Shown here: positions 42,067 through 47,152 of the stretch, in pieces
Numbering within the stretch: the stretch's first letter is position 1
How the letters are laid out: each line of letters starts with the position of its first letter
Source: Pirellula sp.
GTDB lineage: Bacteria; Planctomycetota; Planctomycetia; Pirellulales; Pirellulaceae
NCBI GenBank assembly: GCA_021300155.1
Contig: JAJTID010000126.1
Span: forward strand, 1 to 47,152
Length of the DNA: 47,152 nucleotides
Direction of reading: 5' to 3'
Program-made: the position numbers and the translations under genes
Notes under the pieces: generated by a model
Told to the model about the DNA's origin: nothing
Databases searched by the model: none
The model's input: only the letters and a program-made list of their open reading frames with translations

Positions 42067-44499
42067 TTACGGAAGATCCGGCGGTCGAATTCGTCGTTTG
42101 GATTCTTCCAGCGTCATCAAGAAGGCTTGAAGATCCGACAGATCTTCGCGATTCAACCCAAGCGGCTTGAGATGCTCTGATTTGATTGGAAATCGAAGAT
42201 CGCTTTGCTGATCGGCTTTGCGTTTGAGACTGGGCATACCTGCATTGTACATATTGAGTACCCCCTCCAACTCGAACAATCCATTGTGCATGTAAGGCGC
42301 CGTCGATGGCAAGTCGCGAAGGGATGGTGTGCGAAACTTGCCTGCATCTCCGTCACTTCGCGTAATCTCGAATCTTCCCAAATCTTCAAAGGCTCGACCG
42401 TAGTAGCTAAGCCCCACTTCATGAAATTTGTCGTCGGTCATCAAGGGACCATGATGGCAATTCATGCAGCGCGCTTCGCGTCGAAACAAGTCTAGTCCGA
42501 TGAGCTCTTCGTCCTTCAACACGTCGCGCGAACCCGACATGAATGACTCGAAACGAGACGATCCACCCTGAACGGTTCGCTCAAAACATGCGATGGCTTT
42601 CGCAACCGACTCTATCGTGGCATAGTCCTGGCCAAAGACACTCACGAATTGCTGCTGATAGGCTGCGTTGGACTGGATGAAGCTCTCAATCAATTCGCGC
42701 GTCGCTCTCATTTCATTCGGGTTATTGAGCACTTGCAACGTTTGATCTTCTAGACTTGCAGCACGACCATCCCAAAAGAGAACTTTTCTGTGTCCTGCAT
42801 TGCGAATGGAAGGAGCATTTCGTTTCAACGGGATGCGACCATGTCCAAAGCTGGTCGTTCGGCCATCGGCCCAACCTAAATCAGGGTCATGACAGGACGC
42901 ACACGCAATCTGTCCACTTCCTGATAATCGCGGATCGAAAAAGAGTTGACGCCCCAACATCTCCTTCTCTTTCGAGTAAGGATTATCGTCGGGATGAATG
43001 ATTTTCGGCAACGTACCGAGTTCCTTCCATTCAACACCTCGATCCACGTGAGGAGTCGGCCATTGGTCGCTCGATTTTGCATAGGCTTCACGAAGGGACC
43101 GAACCCAAGAAGCACGTTCTTCTGGAGTTCGAATCGGTCGCGGCTTTCGCTTTTCCTCAACCGTCGTGACTTTCTCCGAAGACTGCAATCTCGATCGCAG
43201 TTTTTCAACCACTTCCGACATCTCGGTCACGGCCAGTGTTGCTCGATCTTGATAGGACGCAAGTCGCGGCTGAGCATGTTTTGAAAAATGCCGAATACCT
43301 GCCAAAGATTGGCCTCCATCATTAGAAACTCGATGGCATAAAGCGCATTGGGCGGCGAAGGTTGCATGCTTCTTCGTCCCATACTCGACAAACAGAGCTT
43401 GTTCACGATCCGAAATAAATCGAAAGTCGGGCACATCCTTTCTAGTTAACCCAAAACGGCTCAATTGATATACCCAGTGACTGGAACCGTCTCTGCTACT
43501 GGTCAGCATCGGATCACGCATGCTTGGTGAACTATAGACTCGCACGCGAAAATCATCGATCACTTCGGTGGCGACCGGTTCAAGCTGTTCATCGATGCCG
43601 ATCAACTGCTGTACGAGTACGGTGGTCCAACCCGACGGAATCTCGACCGCTTGCTCCTGCCGATCAATCACGCGAGCAAGCACATTCATTGTTTCTTCCG
43701 AGTCTTTTCCTGCTACATAGACACGGCTCGTGCGCAGCGAACGGTTGGCGCGAAACAGAGCCGAACTCTTTCGATCCATCTCCTTCCAACGAGATGTCTC
43801 GTCATTAGTCAATCGAAAGTCGGATGGTATCCACGGATGTTGCGTATCCTCAGATGATGACGCAGCATAGTCTTGCTTGAGCCCTTCCATACCGCTGGGC
43901 AAACTCTCAAGTGTTTGTCTCGGCAAAGCTAACGCACGGATGGCCTGTGCCATCGCACGAAGAAGCTCTTCATCTTGGGATTTGGCTCGTTCGAAACTCC
44001 ACCATACCGACATCAGGTCCCACTGCAATGAAAGCTGAAGGACACGAAATTCTTTTGTCTCTTCTGGAAGAAAAGAATCGGGTTTTCGAACGAGCTCTGC
44101 CAATAATGCCAGAAGCCGCGATCGCTCGTCAGGTTTGAATGCATCGCGGGGTGATGTTCGAACGTCCCCTCCAAAATATCGTTCGTCTGAGGCGACACCA
44201 GGTCGCTTTTGAAAGTACCAACCTGTACGGAAAAACTCGGAATCCGATTTGCCTTGGCTGGCGCGTTCCGAGGGAAGCTGAGACTGGATCTCCGATGCGA
44301 TATGACTCTGCACGAAGAGAAAATGAAAGAGCTCATTCGACTTGTGATTTACATCGGCGTGGTACACAGGTTGAACATCACCTGTTGCCGGCAACCCCAT
44401 AAACCTAGAAGATTCGTCTAGAAAAATCGAAGCACTTTGCGCGTTGGCAGCAATCGTGGTCAGCAGGCAAAGAACGGCTGCCAGAGGAAACGATATCAC
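42067..44499 (-). CDS. Secreted triheme MauG/cytochrome-c-peroxidase family protein
   Basis: Three c-type heme motifs: CALCH (about residue 384), CASCH (about 533, in SGQIACASCHDPDLGWADG) and CMNCH (about 678, in RREARCMNCHHGPLMTDDKFH). The second and third form a di-heme peroxidase/MauG unit (NAPSIRNAGHRKVLFWDGRAASLEDQ, then KFRTPSLRDLPSTAPYMHNG); the first belongs to an extra N-terminal domain of about 400 residues. It is likely a periplasmic peroxidase or an oxidase modifying another protein. The start at 44499 (GTG; VISFPLAAVLCLL) gives a clean signal peptide. ATGs at 44583 and 44637 would place a long charged leader before it and overlap the neighbour. Confidence 0.75.
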   Translation of the reverse strand: MISFPLAAVLCLLTTIAANAQSASIFLDESSRFMGLPATGDVQPVYHADVNHKSNELFHFLFVQSHIASEIQSQLPSERASQGKSDSEFFRTGWYFQKRPGVASDERYFGGDVRTSPRDAFKPDERSRLLALLAELVRKPDSFLPEETKEFRVLQLSLQWDLMSVWWSFERAKSQDEELLRAMAQAIRALALPRQTLESLPSGMEGLKQDYAASSSEDTQHPWIPSDFRLTNDETSRWKEMDRKSSALFRANRSLRTSRVYVAGKDSEETMNVLARVIDRQEQAVEIPSGWTTVLVQQLIGIDEQLEPVATEVIDDFRVRVYSSPSMRDPMLTSSRDGSSHWVYQLSRFGLTRKDVPDFRFISDREQALFVEYGTKKHATFAAQCALCHRVSNDGGQSLAGIRHFSKHAQPRLASYQDRATLAVTEMSEVVEKLRSRLQSSEKVTTVEEKRKPRPIRTPEERASWVRSLREAYAKSSDQWPTPHVDRGVEWKELGTLPKIIHPDDNPYSKEKEMLGRQLFFDPRLSGSGQIACASCHDPDLGWADGRTTSFGHGRIPLKRNAPSIRNAGHRKVLFWDGRAASLEDQTLQVLNNPNEMRATRELIESFIQSNAAYQQQFVSVFGQDYATIESVAKAIACFERTVQGGSSRFESFMSGSRDVLKDEELIGLDLFRREARCMNCHHGPLMTDDKFHEVGLSYYGRAFEDLGRFEITRSDGDAGKFRTPSLRDLPSTAPYMHNGLFELEGVLNMYNAGMPSLKRKADQQSDLRFPIKSEHLKPLGLNREDLSDLQAFLMTLEESKRRIRPPDLP

Positions 44500-44542
44500 G
44501 TTCCCGTTTCCATCGCACTGCCCCCTCCCCTCGCTTCGATCG

Positions 44543-44561
44543 ACCCTCCCAGGAGGAGGGT
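44543..44561 (-). terminator. Weak hairpin after the DUF1559 gene
   Basis: ACCCTCC (44543-44549) and GGAGGGT (44555-44561) form a 7-bp stem with a 5-nt loop, 63 bp after the DUF1559 stop and upstream of the peroxidase start. There is no T-run, so termination is uncertain. Confidence 0.4.
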
Positions 44562-44623
44562 TACTTAACCGGACGATCTCCATCGGTAGGGTGATGTACC
44601 ATGACAACGATTGGAAGTGGTGC

Positions 44624-45604
44624 TTAGAACTGTCCAACTACTTCGCCTCCATTGATGGTAAGCAACTGGACCACAGTATCCGTGCTGATGCTCTCACTCA
44701 AGAAGTGGACAGATCCATCGACGAGTCCGACATTTGCACCGCCAGGATGAAAGCTATAGATGCCAAACAAGTTGGAACAATTGACCATGCATGGACCTGG
44801 TGATCGCCAGCGATCAAACTCGTTCGCTACCGAAGCATCGAATCGAAATCCTCTCACGGCAAAAATATTGCCTGCAGCCCAACTGGAGACGGAAACGTAT
44901 CGAGTGCCTGTGCTCGTGATCAGTCCAGAGTCAGGAACCAAACGCTGTTTTTGATAGACACGAGGACGCCCTGAAGCTTCTACGAAGGCGATGGAATTCG
45001 ACGTTCCATCGATGACATCTCGAATACGCCGACCCTTCTGTCCAGGCCGCGTCGTCCCTTCAAACAAACCGGCGGTGTCACCCATAGGGAAGGTTACAAA
45101 TGGCGGATTGTTGGTCCACATGGAAGTCAAAGGACCCGCATTGCCAGCATAGTCAGAGCCGAAGGATCCCCATCCTGGCTGGGACGAAGTGCTCAACCTA
45201 AATCTAGGATCCGGTACGGGCGTTCCTGGCGTGCTCGGGCACATCATGAACGGAAGCGGAGTCTGTACCGCTTGCCGATTTTTTGCGTCGTCGAATCGGA
45301 CCGTATAGTCATAAATGTTGGCCAGAGGATTCTGCTCTAAGTAAGGGAGCAATTGCGCTCCCCAATAGGTCAATACTCCATTGCCAGAAATTGCTGTTGG
45401 GAACGAATCATGCGCCGCATGAAAGTTATGCATCGCTAATTCCAATTGCTTGACATTATTGGAGCATTGCATGCGCCGCGCCGCCTCCCGAGCCGCTTGA
45501 ACAGCCGGCAGCAAAAGACCAACCAAGATGCCGATGATGGCGATCACAACCAATAACTCTACAAGAGTGAAACCGGAACGCTCTTTCCCAAAAGACCGAT
45601 GCAT
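44624..45604 (-). CDS. DUF1559 prepilin-type protein
   Basis: The N-terminus [35 protein letters not shown] is a type IV prepilin-like signal followed by the membrane helix, and the body shows the DUF1559 blocks: [25 protein letters not shown] and [21 protein letters not shown]. The family is hugely expanded in planctomycetes; the proteins are probably processed by prepilin peptidase and may build pseudopilus-like surface structures. The start at 45604 (MHRSFGKER) has AGGA 9 nt upstream. The longer open frame above it (to 45835) does not look like protein. Length is 326 aa, normal. Confidence 0.9.
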   Translation of the reverse strand: MHRSFGKERSGFTLVELLVVIAIIGILVGLLLPAVQAAREAARRMQCSNNVKQLELAMHNFHAAHDSFPTAISGNGVLTYWGAQLLPYLEQNPLANIYDYTVRFDDAKNRQAVQTPLPFMMCPSTPGTPVPDPRFRLSTSSQPGWGSFGSDYAGNAGPLTSMWTNNPPFVTFPMGDTAGLFEGTTRPGQKGRRIRDVIDGTSNSIAFVEASGRPRVYQKQRLVPDSGLITSTGTRYVSVSSWAAGNIFAVRGFRFDASVANEFDRWRSPGPCMVNCSNLFGIYSFHPGGANVGLVDGSVHFLSESISTDTVVQLLTINGGEVVGQF

Positions 45605-46116
45605 ATAGTTTTTCCTAAAAGCACAAAGTAGTGAGTAACTTTCGAGTGAAACCTCTTTCGCATAGCGATTGAGCCCACGAGCGCCAAAGATGGCCAACTT
45701 AAACCTCAACAACGAAGCCTGAGAGGCCCGATTGCCTCCAGCACTTTTGGTGAGAGAATCAACAACTTCGAGAATCGAGTTGGTTGTGACAACAGTAGAC
45801 ATAGCGATAAGGAACCCCAGAAGTTGAACACCCATGTGGCAAACTCAGCACAACAAAGCGAAAACAGGTTATTGGCTGGCTAGGCAATCGTGTGTAACAC
45901 GTTCCAATGGCTGGCTAGTCACACTAAGTTACAATTCTAAACCCGCTCACTCAAGTGATTTTTGAGAATTTGTCTCAATAAGAGCTACTCAATTCCAACT
46001 GTGGAGCGATTGCGATTCAGTAAGCGAAAGGTTTGGACGAAGATGCACCTGAATTCTTGCAGTCTTGATCGCCATCACCTTCCTTTGCATCAAGCAACAG
46101 CCCCTCCAAGACGCGT
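45605..46116. other. 510-bp intergenic region
   Basis: No gene is supported between the truncated permease and the DUF1559 gene. An 11-bp direct repeat TGGCTGGCTAG lies at 45872-45882 and 45907-45917. An open frame covering 45605-45835 continues the DUF1559 reading frame but is most likely chance. Confidence 0.4.
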
Positions 46117-47043
46117 TTAATTTGGCAAGATGGGGATCATCTGTGGTACGATGTAGGCTTGGGCGGTAACCAAAAGGCCGACCAAAACAGCCAGCGCAAC
46201 GCTATGAAAGAACACGTAGCGCAATATGGTTCCCTCTTGGCCATGCTGGCCTGTTGCGATGCTGGCGACCACGATCGATTGAGCATCGATCATCTTCCCC
46301 ATCACTCCGCCGGAACTGTTGGATGCTGCTGCAAGCAACGGGGGAATTCCTAACCGCTCGGCTGTGATCTTTTGCAAATTTCCAAACAGCACATTCGACG
46401 AAGCGTCGCTGCCAGTCAATGCAACACCCAACCAACCGAGCAATGGCGAAAAGAATGGGAACAGAAATCCGGTACTCGCGAGCGCCAAACCCATCGACGC
46501 ATCTAGACCACCGAATCGCGTCGAGTATCCCAACGCTAACATGACTGCGATCGTGACTAACGAAGTGGTCGTTCGGCGTATAGTTCCAACCAAAATCCAA
46601 AAGAGACGCTTCGGTTGAACCCCCAACAATGCTCCCGACAGGATGGCCGAGATAAACAAAGCGGTTCCCGTCGCTGATAACCAGTTCCATTCAAAGATCG
46701 CCTTCTCCGGTGTGGGTTGGGGAACAACCGGCATATCCTTGATCACTCCGAGGTGGAGTAGAGGGACTTCGAATTCCAAGCGAGTCCACGCATTGAGCTG
46801 ACTCTTTACTTGAGGTATCCCCCACAGGAATACCAACAAAGAGAGAACGACCCAGGGCATCCATGCGACCATCGACTCTTTGGTGGTGGGTGGCACGTTG
46901 GAATGTTGCGGTTCTGTAATTTGCTGTTCTAACTCATGAGGAAACCGCCAAGTGTTGGCGGGCTTCCAGAAACGCAGCAATAGGGTCAGAGCGATAATCG
47001 ATCCGATGGCACTAAGGAATAGTCTGCGAATAACTTCCAGATT
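46117..47043 (-). pseudogene. lldP: 5'-truncated L-lactate permease
   Basis: The sequence matches the C-terminal half of LldP, the lactate/H+ symporter: [84 protein letters not shown] and the C-terminal helix. E. coli LldP has about 550 residues; the frame here gives 309 even when extended upstream to the stop codon before 47043, so the first half is missing. Homology still continues for about 21 codons above the ATG at 46980 and then gives way to the tail of another gene. It is either a degraded gene or the product of a rearrangement. Confidence 0.75.
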
Positions 47044-47152
47044 TCATTTTGGCTGAGGAATTGCGGTGTAGTTGAATTTCGGGAGTACTGCATCGAATTG
47101 GATCTTCATCGTTTCTTTGAAATCCTCGGCAACCTTACGGCCCGTTGAGAAG
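47044..47152 (-). CDS. C-terminal end of an unrecognised protein (partial)
   Basis: In the same frame as the permease fragment, 35 codons run in from the window edge and end in TGA at 47046-47044: STGRKVAEDFKETMKIQFD, then AVLPKFNYTAIPQPK. The segment is hydrophilic and unlike any lactate permease region, so it is most likely the end of a different gene abutting the fragment. The family cannot be named from so little sequence. Confidence 0.5.
   Translation of the reverse strand, partial: FSTGRKVAEDFKETMKIQFDAVLPKFNYTAIPQPK

Noticed and set aside
45605-45835. 77-residue N-terminal extension of the DUF1559 protein
   Set aside because: Prepilin-type proteins start just before the FTLVE helix, and AGGA precedes the ATG at 45604; the extension would bury the signal.

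Overview
The window reads as chromosomal DNA of a planctomycete, most likely of the Pirellulaceae (inference). The evidence is a set of families typical of that phylum: a secreted DUF1549/DUF1553 cytochrome with a DUF1501 partner, a DUF1592-group cytochrome with a DUF1552 partner, a DUF1559 pilin-like protein, a ribosomal protein L17 with a large insertion, and sparse Shine-Dalgarno use. Gene functions are called from motifs read in the translations; no database search was run.

Layout. 1-3.7 kb: a frameshifted hypothetical gene at the left edge, an EboD-like sugar-phosphate cyclase, a CorC/HlyC membrane protein and YbeY. 4-10.2 kb: a secreted double-BON protein, a dGTPase-like HD hydrolase, a small lipoprotein, a GT4 glycosyltransferase, HU, a MazG-like pyrophosphohydrolase and a 2-Cys peroxiredoxin. 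10.2-12.2 kb: a short-repeat patch, then moaC and a polyprenyl diphosphate synthase 1 bp apart. 12.4-20.5 kb: a 1709-residue planctomycete cytochrome/beta-propeller protein, its DUF1501 partner and a PQQ-type propeller protein. 21-26.3 kb: SMUG1-type uracil-DNA glycosylase, YhaM-type exoribonuclease, an ABC-2 permease and the ribosomal segment rpsM-rpsK-rpoA-rplQ. 26.6-29.7 kb: an overlapping operon (tetraheme cytochrome, unknown protein, 3-hydroxyacyl-CoA dehydrogenase) and a divergent SLOG-type protein. 30.1-34.5 kb: leuA, preceded by what looks like a complete leucine attenuator, then an alkylation-repair protein, a Rossmann protein and a tandem-ACT protein. 34.7-41.2 kb: the accessory-looking part, with a REP/RAYT element and a four-helix-bundle gene inserted among planctomycete genes and bordered by 7-bp-periodic repeat arrays. 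41.5-47.2 kb: TspO, a triheme MauG-like peroxidase, a DUF1559 protein, a 5'-truncated lactate permease and the end of one more gene.

Two items stand out. First, between 35.9 and 38.7 kb six arrays of 7-bp units related to GTTCTTR/GTGYTTA border a RAYT transposase element and a four-helix-bundle gene. One array places repeated AAGGA motifs in front of the four-helix-bundle gene, and another ends the gene and carries TAA in every frame. Second, upstream of leuA there is a promoter, an 18-codon leader peptide with six leucines followed by Val-Ile, a possible antiterminator and a strong intrinsic terminator, in the right order and spacing for ribosome-mediated attenuation.
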